A stretch of DNA of 64,000 bases from Tengunoibacter tsumagoiensis (GCF_003967535.1 NZ_BIFR01000001.1:1355493-1419492), one strand, 5' to 3'; shown: positions 53,144 through 62,485, numbered from the stretch's first letter. Translations and numbers: made by a program. The notes: generated from the sequence alone by a model not told the origin.

Positions 53144-53673
53144 TGCGAGCGTTCAGCCGGTTCAAACGTAACGGTACCACTTTTGCCGCCACTTTTCTGT
53201 GCAATATAGGCCTGTTCGATTGTAATCGTGGTATCAATTCCTTTGCACATATCATAGATAGTAAGTGCAGCCACCGTCACAGCAGTAAGAGCCTCGACAT
53301 CTACACCAGTCTTGTAATGGGTGCGGGTCTGTCCTTCAATCCAGAGGAGACCCTGCTCACTTTCTAGTGTAAAGCGCAGATCGATATGGGTCATAGGCAG
53401 AGGGTGGCAGAGTGGTATAAGTTGGGGGGTCTGTTTAGCCGCCATAATCCCGGCAATCTTGGCCACCTCCAGCACGCTCCCTTTAGCAACCTGATTTGTT
53501 TCAATGAGATGAAGTGTCGAGGGGGCCATGCGCACGCGAGCTTTAGCAATAGCTCCACGTGAAGTTTCAGGGCGCTCCGTAACATCAACCATATGGATAG
53601 AGCCACTCTCATCAAGATGGGTTAATTGTAGATTGTTTTCTCCTGGGAGAGCTTCCTCGTTCTGGTTCGTCAT
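53140..53673 (-). CDS. moaC: Cyclic pyranopterin monophosphate synthase MoaC
   Basis: A 177-residue molybdenum-cofactor enzyme that forms cyclic pyranopterin monophosphate from the MoaA product. 'HMVDVTERPETSRGAIAKARV', 'AAKQTPQLIPLCHPLPMTHI' and 'GVDVEALTAVTVAALTIYDM' plus CK are family signatures with the catalytic Lys and acidic residues. No other moa gene is close, but fdhD lies 8 kb away and serves the same cofactor system. Confidence 0.96.
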   Translation of the reverse strand: MTNQNEEALPGENNLQLTHLDESGSIHMVDVTERPETSRGAIAKARVRMAPSTLHLIETNQVAKGSVLEVAKIAGIMAAKQTPQLIPLCHPLPMTHIDLRFTLESEQGLLWIEGQTRTHYKTGVDVEALTAVTVAALTIYDMCKGIDTTITIEQAYIAQKSGGKSGTVTFEPAERSH

Positions 53674-54429
53674 TGCCTATGTTCCTGCCTTTCCTGTCCT
53701 CAGTAGATCATTAATCGTTGGCTTCAATTATCAGAATGATCTAATAGAGATAGTAATTATTTTGCATCCTTTTTGATGGCTGTTTTTGAATCAGCGTACG
53801 ACTGTTACGCGACCCTGGATATCAACTCATTTTTCATGTATTTCTAGATCACTATATCACTATAGTACTATGTATTCAAAATGAAGAAGGAAAGTTCTGC
53901 CTTTTTGTTCTTAATCGTTAATGGTAGTGAGGATGATCGAGAGATGTTTCTAATTTGTAGAATGACAAAGATTTGCGGCTGAGAAGGGTAATAGCCTGAT
54001 CTTCATCAGCCCTCAGCCTGCAATGTGACAGGAAGAACTTTCTGGATTACGCGGGCTCAAAATGTGGACGCGACCTGGCATTCTATTGCCGCCTATCAAG
54101 CAAAAAATGGTATGTTCCTCTGGCATGGCTTTATATTAAATAGATAGCACATGTATATAGGGGGTACACTGGGTTAAACACTGACAACCAGGTAAACATC
54201 AAATAGCTCTTCTCAAAACTGTGTCGAGATCGATATGCATCTTTTGTCTCTGTACACGGCGCTCGTCGGCGTTTCCTCATCTTACCACCTTCGGGTGCCT
54301 GCCTGGTTGTCAATGTTCAGCCTCTCTTCTCATCGGGCTGTCTGTTTCCGTCTCTCTTTTAGTCAGCCTCTCTTATTCTGTCTCTCTTATAAAGAATGCA
54401 AAGAGTTTGATGAGATACATGATAGAACC
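53674..54429. other. Long intergenic region between moaC and the second XRE-TPR gene
   Basis: No convincing gene. The sequence TGACAACCAGG (54182-54192) returns inverted as CCTGGTTGTCA (54302-54312). A pyrimidine-rich stretch with CAGCCTCTCTT-type repeats lies at about 54317-54390. Two overlapping plus-strand frames here (54221-54510) look like artefacts. Confidence 0.4.
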
Positions 54430-55779
54430 TTATTGGCCGAGCTTCTGTTTGCTCTGGAAAGCGCGGCGAAAATGGGTAAAGGCTTCGCGCTCCTGACCGA
54501 GGCTTTCTAGTAGTTCTGCATAGCGTACTGACTCATCGGCCAGTTCCTGATGTGCTCCTATGCGTTCCAGCATATCGAGCCCCTCAACAAAGTATTGAGA
54601 GCCTGCCTCTGGCAATTGTTGTGCATAATTGATTCGCCCTAGCATAATCAATGCTTCCGCCCCAATGACACAGTCTCCAAAGGTTTGTGCCAGTGCATTG
54701 GCATGTTGAGCGTTTTGTTTGCTCACTGCCCAATCCTTCTGATCAAAATACCATTCGGCATTGCGCGTATAAATGCTGGCCAGCGTCAAAGCATCTTGCA
54801 GGACAGTAGGCGACTGTAAAGCCTCATCCAGGTATTCGCGCGCTCTGGCTGGATCACCTTGGAGGATGGCATGACCAAGAAAATGATGCAATTCACTGCG
54901 CAAATTTTTAATGGTCTGCTGATGGTGAATCTGTTCACATTTATATGCATACAGCGTTGCCAGAACTGATTGTTTGCTTTCAGCATAATAAGAGCTGATC
55001 TGTGCATAAATGGCCTGGATATCGTGCGTGCTCCCCAGGCCTTCAGTTAGCGATAGGGCTTGATGAAACATGGCAATGGCCTGATCAAAGTTTTCAGTGC
55101 GAGTGTAATGTTGACCAAGTTGAATGTAGAGCTGAATAATAAAAAAAGGATCATGGGGCTCGCTCTTTTCAAGCAGATCTAATGTGCGCTGATAGGCTTG
55201 TAACGCTTGAGCATAGTTACGCATAGCTGTATAAGTGAGAGCGAGCTGATAAAGAAAGCGCCTGGATAGATAGACATCTTCGCCTTCTTTGATCTGCTGG
55301 AGTCCGGCTGTGAGCAAGTTTTCGCTTTCTTGATGGCGTTGGACCTTATAGTAAGCGCATCCTAGAAGATAATGATGCTGTAAGAGGTAAGGATGCTTCA
55401 GGCGTTTGACAGAGATCCCTTCTAATTGATGAATGGCCTGTTGAGGCTCTCCTTGTTGAATGAGGAGAGAGAGCTCTAGAAGTGCCAGTTGAATCTCATC
55501 ATCATCGCGCTCTGCAAGATTGGTCGTTGTACCAAACCGTTCGTCTGCTTGCGTGCGTGCAGGTAAGAGCTGCGTTGACGTGAGCCCTAAACGCCCGGCA
55601 AGGATTTCAAGAGCACGTAAAGAAGGATGGATCTGACCGCGTTCAATGGCAGAGATATAGCTTACGGAGAAGTCAGGGGCAGCAAGTTGGCTCTGCGTAT
55701 AATGTTGTGCTACACGTGCTGCCCGTAATTTTTCCCCAACTGATTTTCCAATCTTGCTAGATGGTTGTTCGGGGGACAT
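54430..55779 (-). CDS. XRE-type helix-turn-helix regulator with TPR repeats (paralogue)
   Basis: A 449-residue regulator. The helix-turn-helix (about 10-70) has 'EKLRAARVAQHYTQSQLAAP' and 'SYISAIERGQIHPSLRALEI', nearly matching the paralogue at 49340. It is followed by TPR repeats to the end ('AIAMFHQALSLTEGL', 'AVSKQNAQHANALAQTFG'). GGAGG lies upstream of ATG 55779. Its promoter TTGACA-N18-TACAAT has a 10-3-10 inverted repeat upstream. Likely a ligand-responsive regulator of the same family; targets unknown. Confidence 0.88.
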   Translation of the reverse strand: MSPEQPSSKIGKSVGEKLRAARVAQHYTQSQLAAPDFSVSYISAIERGQIHPSLRALEILAGRLGLTSTQLLPARTQADERFGTTTNLAERDDDEIQLALLELSLLIQQGEPQQAIHQLEGISVKRLKHPYLLQHHYLLGCAYYKVQRHQESENLLTAGLQQIKEGEDVYLSRRFLYQLALTYTAMRNYAQALQAYQRTLDLLEKSEPHDPFFIIQLYIQLGQHYTRTENFDQAIAMFHQALSLTEGLGSTHDIQAIYAQISSYYAESKQSVLATLYAYKCEQIHHQQTIKNLRSELHHFLGHAILQGDPARAREYLDEALQSPTVLQDALTLASIYTRNAEWYFDQKDWAVSKQNAQHANALAQTFGDCVIGAEALIMLGRINYAQQLPEAGSQYFVEGLDMLERIGAHQELADESVRYAELLESLGQEREAFTHFRRAFQSKQKLGQ

Positions 55780-55848
55780 TTGTACCTCCTGTTTGTCATC
55801 TATTTTACGTTAGGAAGTTGATAAATACACAATATATTGGTCAAATGT

Positions 55849-55905
55849 ATTGTAAAGTACGCTTCTGTTCAATGTCAATAGACAATTCAATAATCTATTG
55901 AATTG
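55849..55905 (-). promoter_or_regulatory. Promoter and 10-3-10 inverted repeat of the second XRE-TPR gene
   Basis: On the minus strand TTGACA (55878-55873), an 18-base spacer and TACAAT (55854-55849). Directly upstream of the -35 is CAATTCAATA-ATC-TATTGAATTG (55883-55905), a perfect inverted repeat. Another imperfect repeat (CAATA...TATTG) overlaps the -10. Confidence 0.62.
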
Positions 55906-56255
55906 GTGCTTGATAAATCTTTCTTGTGTAGAAATTCAGTCGTAGAAGTACTAACTCCAAATACCAAAAAATAGAGTATGCTCGATTGATCCGGAAATTG
56001 ATAGCAACAGAAAAAAGAGAGTTCTCTCAATTAAAGCTATCAGCCAGGCAAGTATTGTTCAGATGGAAAGGTCTACTGTTGTGTAACTATACGTTTGAGT
56101 TATGGTACTTCTCTCATATAGGTGGCTTGTATAATAAATAGTTCATCCCTTCTATGTTTGTTGCGCTCTCGTTAACGATCTTGTTTGACTTTCGATCGAT
56201 TGTATAGAAGCTCACCTGCTGGAGAAAGGATAGACCCTGGAAGAGAGGGGTTTTC

Positions 56256-56293
56256 ATCCACCTTATAATCCACTTGATAACCCACCTTGTATA
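56256..56293 (+). repeat. Three tandem 12-base repeats upstream of aroC
   Basis: ATCCACCTTATA (56256-56267), ATCCACTTGATA (56268-56279) and ACCCACCTTGTA (56280-56291) follow each other. Each contains an ATCCAC-type core that recalls DnaA boxes, though none is a good match. They lie in the 55906-56589 gap, which has no gene. A TATAAT at 56399-56404 and the inverted repeat GCTCTATC/GATAGAGC (56463-56495) lie between them and aroC. Confidence 0.6.
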
Positions 56294-56589
56294 AGGACTA
56301 TTTCTGCTTGCACCGCTCCTTTTCTCTTTTAAACGAAGAGGAGGAGTGAATTTGTGGTGTGAAGCCGGTGGGAGCCATAAAGGGGAGACAATCTGTTGTA
56401 TAATTTAGAGGATTATGAAAGACTATAATTGAGACTCTGTATACTCTGTCTATTCTGTTCAGGCTCTATCCTTAGTATACTTTGTGAGATAGAGCGAATG
56501 TGTAAATAAGGTGAGACAAACGTTGTTTCATGGCCAGAGACCTCTCTTTGCATAGCTTAGAGTTTGAAATATTTTGAGGAGCTCATAGT

Positions 56590-57750
56590 ATGTTTCGTTT
56601 TCTGACTGCAGGGGAATCGCATGGCCCTTGCCTCACAATGATCGTAGAGGGTTTGCCAGCTGGTCTACCAGTGGAGAAGACAATTGTTGATGTTGATCTA
56701 CGCAGGAGACAGGGTGGCTATGGACGTGGCGGGCGCATGAAGATTGAGAAGGACGCAATCCGTTTTCTGGCTGGGGTTCGTCACGGAAAAACGTTGGGTT
56801 CACCCATTACCATGCAGATTGAGAATCTTGACTGGCCTAACTGGGAAGAGCGCATGAGTGCGGCCCCGATTGAGGCAGAGGTTGAGGAGGTAACACGTGT
56901 TCGGCCTGGACATGCAGACTTTACCGGATCAATTAAATATGGGCATGATGATGTGCGCAACGTTATTGAGCGTTCAAGCTCACGTGAGACGGCATCTCGT
57001 GTGGCGGTGGGTGGCCTCTGTCGTCAATTCCTGTCACAATTTGGGATTACTGTTCGTAGTCATGTGCTTTCGGTTGCTGATATTGGATATACAACCGAGC
57101 GAGGTATGACACAGGATGCGTATAACGATTCCTTGTGGAATGCGGTTGAGGAATCGCCTATGCGGTGTGCAGATGCTGAGCTAACCGAAAAGATGATTGC
57201 TCGCATCCTGGAGGCCAAACGCAATGGCGATACCTGTGGTGGCGTGTTTGAAGTGGTTGCCTTTGGCGTTCCAATTGGATTGGGAAGCTTCAGTCAATGG
57301 GATCGTCGTTTGAGTGCTCGCCTGGGTCAGGCCTTAATGAGTATTCCCTCCGTGAAGGCAATGGAGATTGGGGCTGGATTTGGCGCAACGCGTGTGACTG
57401 GCTCGCATGTTCATGATGTTCTGCGCCATGCCGAAGATGGGAGCTGGTACCATCTTAGCAATAATGCGGGTGGTATTGAAGGCGGAATCACAAATGGAGA
57501 GCCAATTGTTGCGCGTGTTGGTGTGAAGCCAATCCCATCATTAGCCCATCCTCTGCCTTCTGTTGATCTTTCTACGGGCGAAAACATTGATCAGAGCCGC
57601 TATGAGCGTAGTGATGTCTGCGTCGTTCCTGCTGCTGGCGTTGTTGGTGAGGCCATGATGGCGATTGTGCTAACAGAGGCGCTCCTGGATAAATACGCAG
57701 GCGATAGTCTGACAGAGACTATGCGTAACTATCATAGTGGTCGTAAATAG
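56590..57750 (+). CDS. aroC: Chorismate synthase
   Basis: A 386-residue FMN-dependent enzyme that makes chorismate from EPSP, the last step of the shikimate pathway. 'FLTAGESHGPCLTMIVEGLP', 'DLRRRQGGYGRGGRM', 'RPGHADFTGSIKYGH', 'RSSSRETASRVAVGG' and 'SNNAGGIEGGITNGEPIVAR' are the family signatures. TGAGGAGC precedes ATG 56590. No other aro genes are next to it. Confidence 0.98.
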   Translation: MFRFLTAGESHGPCLTMIVEGLPAGLPVEKTIVDVDLRRRQGGYGRGGRMKIEKDAIRFLAGVRHGKTLGSPITMQIENLDWPNWEERMSAAPIEAEVEEVTRVRPGHADFTGSIKYGHDDVRNVIERSSSRETASRVAVGGLCRQFLSQFGITVRSHVLSVADIGYTTERGMTQDAYNDSLWNAVEESPMRCADAELTEKMIARILEAKRNGDTCGGVFEVVAFGVPIGLGSFSQWDRRLSARLGQALMSIPSVKAMEIGAGFGATRVTGSHVHDVLRHAEDGSWYHLSNNAGGIEGGITNGEPIVARVGVKPIPSLAHPLPSVDLSTGENIDQSRYERSDVCVVPAAGVVGEAMMAIVLTEALLDKYAGDSLTETMRNYHSGRK

Positions 57751-57919
57751 ATCTCTTAAGTAGATCTCTTCTGTATGCCAGACAAGATGAGACAACCTGG
57801 GTAGAGCAAGGGGGAGAAGTTGCCATTATTGAGCTTTAATGATACACTCCCTCCCAGGGACTCTTCCTAACGGTGTCGTCCAGGTCAAGTAGCAGGTTTA
57901 AAGCAAAGGATGCTTTTTG

Positions 57920-59602
57920 ATGGATATTAGTGTAAGCATACGCAAGCTGACTCAACTCTTTATTGTGCTTTTCCTTGCGCTCAGTGGAGGATTAGTCTAC
58001 TGGCAAGTTGTTGTAGCTGATTCAGTAAGCTCCAACCCTCATAACAACCGAAAATGTCTCTTTCAGAACGCCGCTATTCGTGGCCGCATTTTTGATCGGA
58101 ACGGCATCTTACTGGCTGATTCCAAGCCTGATAGCACCTCTGGTTGTGGCTATACACGCCATTACTATGATCCCTCACTAGCTGGTTTGATTGGTTATTA
58201 TGTACCTGGCTATGAGGTACGTGGTATTGAGAAACAATATGATGATTATCTCAGTGGCCGTGTAGGTTCGACCGTCCTCTCTAATACCGTGAATAAAGTG
58301 CTCCATCAATCGCCTGTGGGCAATGATCTCTATCTTACGATCGATGATCGTATTCAGAAGATTGTAGATCAGCACTTTGATGATCCCGTTAATGTTGATA
58401 ATCATGCTGTGTATAAGACTGATCGCGGTTCAGTGATTGTCTCAGATCCTCATACAGGAGAAGTTCTGGCGATGGTGAGCCGTCCTGGCTATGATCCAAA
58501 TAAGATGGTGCAGACCCTCTCCTCAGGAAAGGCAGATCATCTGGATTATTATAATCAGATGTCTGATCCTGTAAATCAGAACCTCCTTGAGCGTCCATTA
58601 CAGTCTGTCTACCCTCCTGGTTCGATCTATAAAACGGTAACATTGTTGGCAGGTTTGAACTCTGGGAGCACTACCCTGAATGAGCAATTTGATCAGACGC
58701 ATGCGATTGGGCCAGTGGCTTTTAAAAAGAGTGATGGCGTCCCCAGTAATGTCGGCCCCTCGGGTAATAACCTTCAGTGGGTTGGTGATCAAAATCGAGA
58801 CTTTACACAAAATGCGTATACGTTACATCTTCCTGTCTCAACTGCGTATGGATTTGCTCACTCGGACAATGTCATTTATGGCACGATCGGAGTAAAAACA
58901 GGAGCACAGAAGTGGTTGGACTTAAATAAGCAGTTTTATGTCGATCAGACGATTCCTTTTGATCTACCAGTAGAGAAGAGTAAGGTACAGACTGGCGATC
59001 AGCCATTGAGCGATTATGATCTGGCGAATGATGCCTTTGGTCAGGGATTAGACCTTGTAACGCCGTTTCAGATGACGTTGTTTGATAATGCTGTAGCCAA
59101 TAATGGTAACCTGATGCGCCCCACTCTGGTGATGGCAATCACAGATCATGATAAGAATGCCTTACAGACCAATTCTCCTACATCTCTAAGCTCGCCAGTC
59201 AGCGCACAAACAGCGACTGATGTACGACAGGCTATGTATGGGGTTACATTTTGTGGTTCGGGTCTGGTTGAGGGCGCTCAATTTGGCGCTTCGCCCTGGG
59301 GCATTATTGCAAAAACAGGAACCGCTCAGGTGAGCAATGACCTGAAAACACCGGCTCATTCATGGCTCTTTACCCAGGCTCCCTATTCAGTGAATAATCC
59401 ATCTGCATTGCCAGCTCTGACGATTGTCGCCATGAAAGAGAATGGTGGTGAAGGTGGTAGCCAGGATGGCCCAATGATTACCGCGATGTATAACGATATC
59501 TTCACGAACGTGGATACCTATAAAAATTTGAAGGCACCAGGTGTGGCGGCACCTACGTACTGCTGTAAGGCCCAGCTTCTCCAAAGAGGTCCTGGCTGCT
59601 AA
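57920..59602 (+). CDS. Class B penicillin-binding protein (FtsI/PBP2-like), copy 1
   Basis: A 560-residue transpeptidase anchored by one N-terminal TM (about 13-32), active outside the membrane in peptidoglycan cross-linking. 'IRGRIFDRNGILLADS' is the class B dimerisation motif. The transpeptidase motifs are SxxK in 'PPGSIYKTVT', SxN in 'AHSDNVIY' and KTG in 'IAKTGTAQVS'. Six cysteines, including a CC pair and a terminal Cys, occur at the same places as in copy 2. ATG 57920 (AAAGGA upstream) is preferred to TTG 57917. A terminator follows. No FtsW/RodA neighbour. Confidence 0.92.
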   Translation: MDISVSIRKLTQLFIVLFLALSGGLVYWQVVVADSVSSNPHNNRKCLFQNAAIRGRIFDRNGILLADSKPDSTSGCGYTRHYYDPSLAGLIGYYVPGYEVRGIEKQYDDYLSGRVGSTVLSNTVNKVLHQSPVGNDLYLTIDDRIQKIVDQHFDDPVNVDNHAVYKTDRGSVIVSDPHTGEVLAMVSRPGYDPNKMVQTLSSGKADHLDYYNQMSDPVNQNLLERPLQSVYPPGSIYKTVTLLAGLNSGSTTLNEQFDQTHAIGPVAFKKSDGVPSNVGPSGNNLQWVGDQNRDFTQNAYTLHLPVSTAYGFAHSDNVIYGTIGVKTGAQKWLDLNKQFYVDQTIPFDLPVEKSKVQTGDQPLSDYDLANDAFGQGLDLVTPFQMTLFDNAVANNGNLMRPTLVMAITDHDKNALQTNSPTSLSSPVSAQTATDVRQAMYGVTFCGSGLVEGAQFGASPWGIIAKTGTAQVSNDLKTPAHSWLFTQAPYSVNNPSALPALTIVAMKENGGEGGSQDGPMITAMYNDIFTNVDTYKNLKAPGVAAPTYCCKAQLLQRGPGC

Positions 59603-59624
59603 CTCTCTCCGTTTCAATTCTTTC

Positions 59625-59667
59625 AAGAGGTCTGGCGCTACCGAAAGGTGGCTGGACCTCTTTTTTT
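59625..59667 (+). terminator. Terminator after the first PBP gene
   Basis: AAGAGGTC pairs with GACCTCTT, followed by a run of seven T. Confidence 0.9.
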
Positions 59668-59840
59668 GCTTATGGGCTCTCTTGAGCAAAGAAGCTTTCC
59701 TCTCAGGTGCTCGGGCTCCTCTTTGGGGTAGATCTTGCCACCTGATCTACTCACTCTTGCAATGATTATATCTCAATGGTACACTTTATAGAGTATTATA
59801 TACAGAAGATATTCTATTTTAATGTAATAAAAGGTGTATT

Positions 59841-61466
59841 ATGAATATTGGTGCAAATATAAGGAAGCTCACTTTGCTCTTCATTGTGTTGTTTCTGGCT
59901 TTGAGTGGAGGGCTGGTCTACTGGCAAGTTATTGTTTCAAAGCAGGTAGCCAGTAATCCACATAATAATCGCGCCTGTTTATATGAGAACGCGCCTTTGC
60001 GGGGACGCATATTTGATCGAAATGGAGTCCTGTTAGCGGATTCGCAGCCCAATCAAGATGCGCGCTGTGGGTATATGCGTCACTATTATGAGCCTTCGTT
60101 GGCTGGTCTGATTGGCTATTATGCTGGTCCAAACTATCCCAGTACCGGGCTTGAGCACCAGTTCGATGCCTATCTGACGGGTCAGGTCGGAGCCACAGAG
60201 TTAGAGAATCAGATGAACCATCTCCTTCATCAATCTCCAGTTGGCAATGATCTCTACTTAACGATTGACGTGCGTATTCAACGAATTGTGAATCAGCATT
60301 TTGATGATCCTGTGCAGATTGTGGACAATTCAACATTTAAGACTGATCGAGGCTCCGTAATTGTCACAAATCCTCAGACCGGCGAGATCCTGGCGATGCT
60401 GAGCCGACCCGGCTATGATCCTAATCGAATGGTTCAGACGCTAGTTAAAGGCAACCTGTCTTACTATAATCAACTGGCGAATGATCCAATTGGGAAGCCA
60501 TTGCGCTGGAGGCCTACGCAAGAGACGTATGCTCCTGGTTCTGTGTATAAAACCGTCACGTTGATGGCTGGCTTAAACGAAGGAAAGACAACATTAGATC
60601 AGTCGTTTGATCAGCAGCATGCACTGGGGCCAATTTTCTACAATGGGCAGCAGATCGGGCCTGTTGGTAATAACATCGGTGGCTATACATCCAAATTCCC
60701 CGTTACTACCGAATATGGTTTTACTCATTCAGATAACGTCATTTTTGCACAGATTGGTGTGAATACTGGCAGTGATAAGTGGCTGGCGTTCAATAAGAAG
60801 TTTTATATTGGCGAGCAGATTCCCTTTGACCTACCAGTGACACCCAGTACGGTTTTGCCAGCAGGAACTCAGACGTTGGCAGATAATCAGCTGGCTGCGA
60901 ATGCCTTTGGTCAGGGATACAATAGCATCACGCCTTTTCAGATGTCTCTTTTTGATAATGCAGCGGCGGCCAATGGAAAGCTCATGCACCCGATGCTGGT
61001 TGCAAAGATCACCAATCATGATGGAAGCGCACTCCAGACCTTTACCCCCGAGCAATTAAGTGCCCCATTGAGTGAGAAGGCTGCCACCGATACACGGAAA
61101 GCTATGTATGGAGTAACCTACTGTGGCTCTGGCTCGATTGAGCGTGTCAGAATTAATGGCTCACCCTGGGGCATCATCAGCAAAACAGGAACCGCTCAGG
61201 TAAGTGATAATGAGAGTATTCCGGCTCAAAGCTGGTTAATTACGCAGGCTCCCTATTCGGTGAATAATCCCTCACAGTTGCCTGCTTTAACGATTGTCGC
61301 CATGAAAGAGAATGGTGGTGAGGGTGGTGCTCAGAATGGCCCAATGCTAACGGCAATGTATAACGATATCTTTACAAAGATCGATACCTATAAAGGCCTG
61401 AAAGCTCCAGGGCCAGCGGCTCCAACCTATTGTTGTAGTGCAAAGCTTCTACAGATTGGTTGCTAG
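59841..61466 (+). CDS. Class B penicillin-binding protein (FtsI/PBP2-like), copy 2
   Basis: A 541-residue paralogue of the upstream gene, sharing nearly the same N-terminal TM ('LFIVLFLALSGGLVYWQV'), 'LRGRIFDRNGVLLADS', SxxK in 'APGSVYKTVT', SxN in 'THSDNVIF' and KTG in 'ISKTGTAQVS'. The same six cysteines are kept. Some stretches, e.g. near 61288-61320, are almost identical to copy 1, so the duplication is fairly recent or under gene conversion. It has its own AT-rich promoter region and AAAGGTG ribosome site, and a terminator of its own, so the copies can be expressed separately. Confidence 0.92.
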   Translation: MNIGANIRKLTLLFIVLFLALSGGLVYWQVIVSKQVASNPHNNRACLYENAPLRGRIFDRNGVLLADSQPNQDARCGYMRHYYEPSLAGLIGYYAGPNYPSTGLEHQFDAYLTGQVGATELENQMNHLLHQSPVGNDLYLTIDVRIQRIVNQHFDDPVQIVDNSTFKTDRGSVIVTNPQTGEILAMLSRPGYDPNRMVQTLVKGNLSYYNQLANDPIGKPLRWRPTQETYAPGSVYKTVTLMAGLNEGKTTLDQSFDQQHALGPIFYNGQQIGPVGNNIGGYTSKFPVTTEYGFTHSDNVIFAQIGVNTGSDKWLAFNKKFYIGEQIPFDLPVTPSTVLPAGTQTLADNQLAANAFGQGYNSITPFQMSLFDNAAAANGKLMHPMLVAKITNHDGSALQTFTPEQLSAPLSEKAATDTRKAMYGVTYCGSGSIERVRINGSPWGIISKTGTAQVSDNESIPAQSWLITQAPYSVNNPSQLPALTIVAMKENGGEGGAQNGPMLTAMYNDIFTKIDTYKGLKAPGPAAPTYCCSAKLLQIGC

Positions 61467-61505
61467 TTAATAGACACGGCATTCTCTAGCGAGAGGTAAT
61501 TAAGA

Positions 61506-61550
61506 GGGCAGTGCCTGGCTGTAAGGAAGATCGGCCAGGCACTGCCCTTT
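61506..61550 (+). terminator. Terminator after the second PBP gene
   Basis: GGGCAGTGCCTGGC pairs perfectly with GCCAGGCACTGCCC around a 14-base loop, followed by TTT. Confidence 0.88.
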
Positions 61551-61628
61551 AAGATGTATGATATAGTGAGATTGGCAGATCATTGCTTATGCAGAGTAAA
61601 TTGGTTCTACCAAAGAGAAAGGAAGAGG

Positions 61629-62474
61629 ATGACTCTCTCTCACTTCTGGCGTGCAGCACAGGACCCTGAACGGGTCATGCAGATCGATATCAGCCATTGG
61701 CAAGGCAATGACCAGCACCATCGGACAGAGCTGGTAACCGTAGAAGAGCCTTTAGAGATCAGGATCAATGGTCAGAGTCTGGCTATTGTGATGCGCACTC
61801 CCGGGCATGATGCAGAATTGGCGATGGGTTTTCTCTTCTCAGAAGGTGTCATTCACGATGCTGCTCAAGTTTTACGCATTGAGAATGCTCTGGATGAAGA
61901 TGGGTTACCACTGGTAAATGTACTGAACATACAATTGTCACAGCTATCATCTAATGGTCATCCAGGCTTTGAGCGCCATTTTGCAGTCTCTTCAAGTTGT
62001 GGACTTTGTGGGAAGCAGAGTATTAGCGATCTTCTCCTTGCTACCTCGCCTTTAGAGCCAGATGCATTGCAGCTTCCAATTGCCCTTTTTTATACTCTTG
62101 CAGATCGCTTACGAGAGCAACAGACGGTCTTTACAGCAACAGGCGGGCTTCATGCAGCTGGTCTCTTTGGATTGAATGGAGAGCTGCAGCTTGTGCGTGA
62201 GGATATTGGCCGTCATAATGCAGTCGATAAGCTGGTAGGCTATGGCCTATTGCAGCACATTCAACCTTATCGAGAGCACATTCTGCTGGTTAGTGGACGC
62301 ACCTCTTTTGAGATTCTCCAGAAAGCCTTGCTGGCTCGCATCCCCTGTGTGGTAGCGATCTCTGCCCCCTCTAGCCTCGCAATCGAGCTGGCAGAGAAGA
62401 GCGGTATTACCCTGCTTGGCTTTTTACGTGAGCGCTCACTCAACGTTTATACCCATCCTGAACGCCTGATTTAA
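61629..62474 (+). CDS. fdhD: Formate dehydrogenase accessory sulfurtransferase FdhD
   Basis: A 281-residue protein that passes sulfur to the molybdenum/tungsten cofactor of formate dehydrogenase. 'EEPLEIRINGQSLAIVMRTP', 'HDAELAMGFLFSEGVI' and 'SSCGLCGK' (Cys124 and Cys127, the mobile CxxC) and 'REDIGRHNAVDKLVG' are typical. The longer frame to 61554 overlaps the preceding terminator region; ATG 61629 with AAAGGA is chosen. The formate dehydrogenase itself is not in the window; moaC at 53140 fits the same pathway. Confidence 0.95.
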   Translation: MTLSHFWRAAQDPERVMQIDISHWQGNDQHHRTELVTVEEPLEIRINGQSLAIVMRTPGHDAELAMGFLFSEGVIHDAAQVLRIENALDEDGLPLVNVLNIQLSQLSSNGHPGFERHFAVSSSCGLCGKQSISDLLLATSPLEPDALQLPIALFYTLADRLREQQTVFTATGGLHAAGLFGLNGELQLVREDIGRHNAVDKLVGYGLLQHIQPYREHILLVSGRTSFEILQKALLARIPCVVAISAPSSLAIELAEKSGITLLGFLRERSLNVYTHPERLI

Positions 62475-62485
62475 TTGAGCTATTC

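Noticed and set aside
54221..54510. Two overlapping plus-strand frames rich in Ser, Leu and Cys
   Set aside because: They arise from a pyrimidine-rich stretch and overlap the end of the XRE-TPR gene on the other strand. No ribosome site; a signal-peptide-like look is due to composition.
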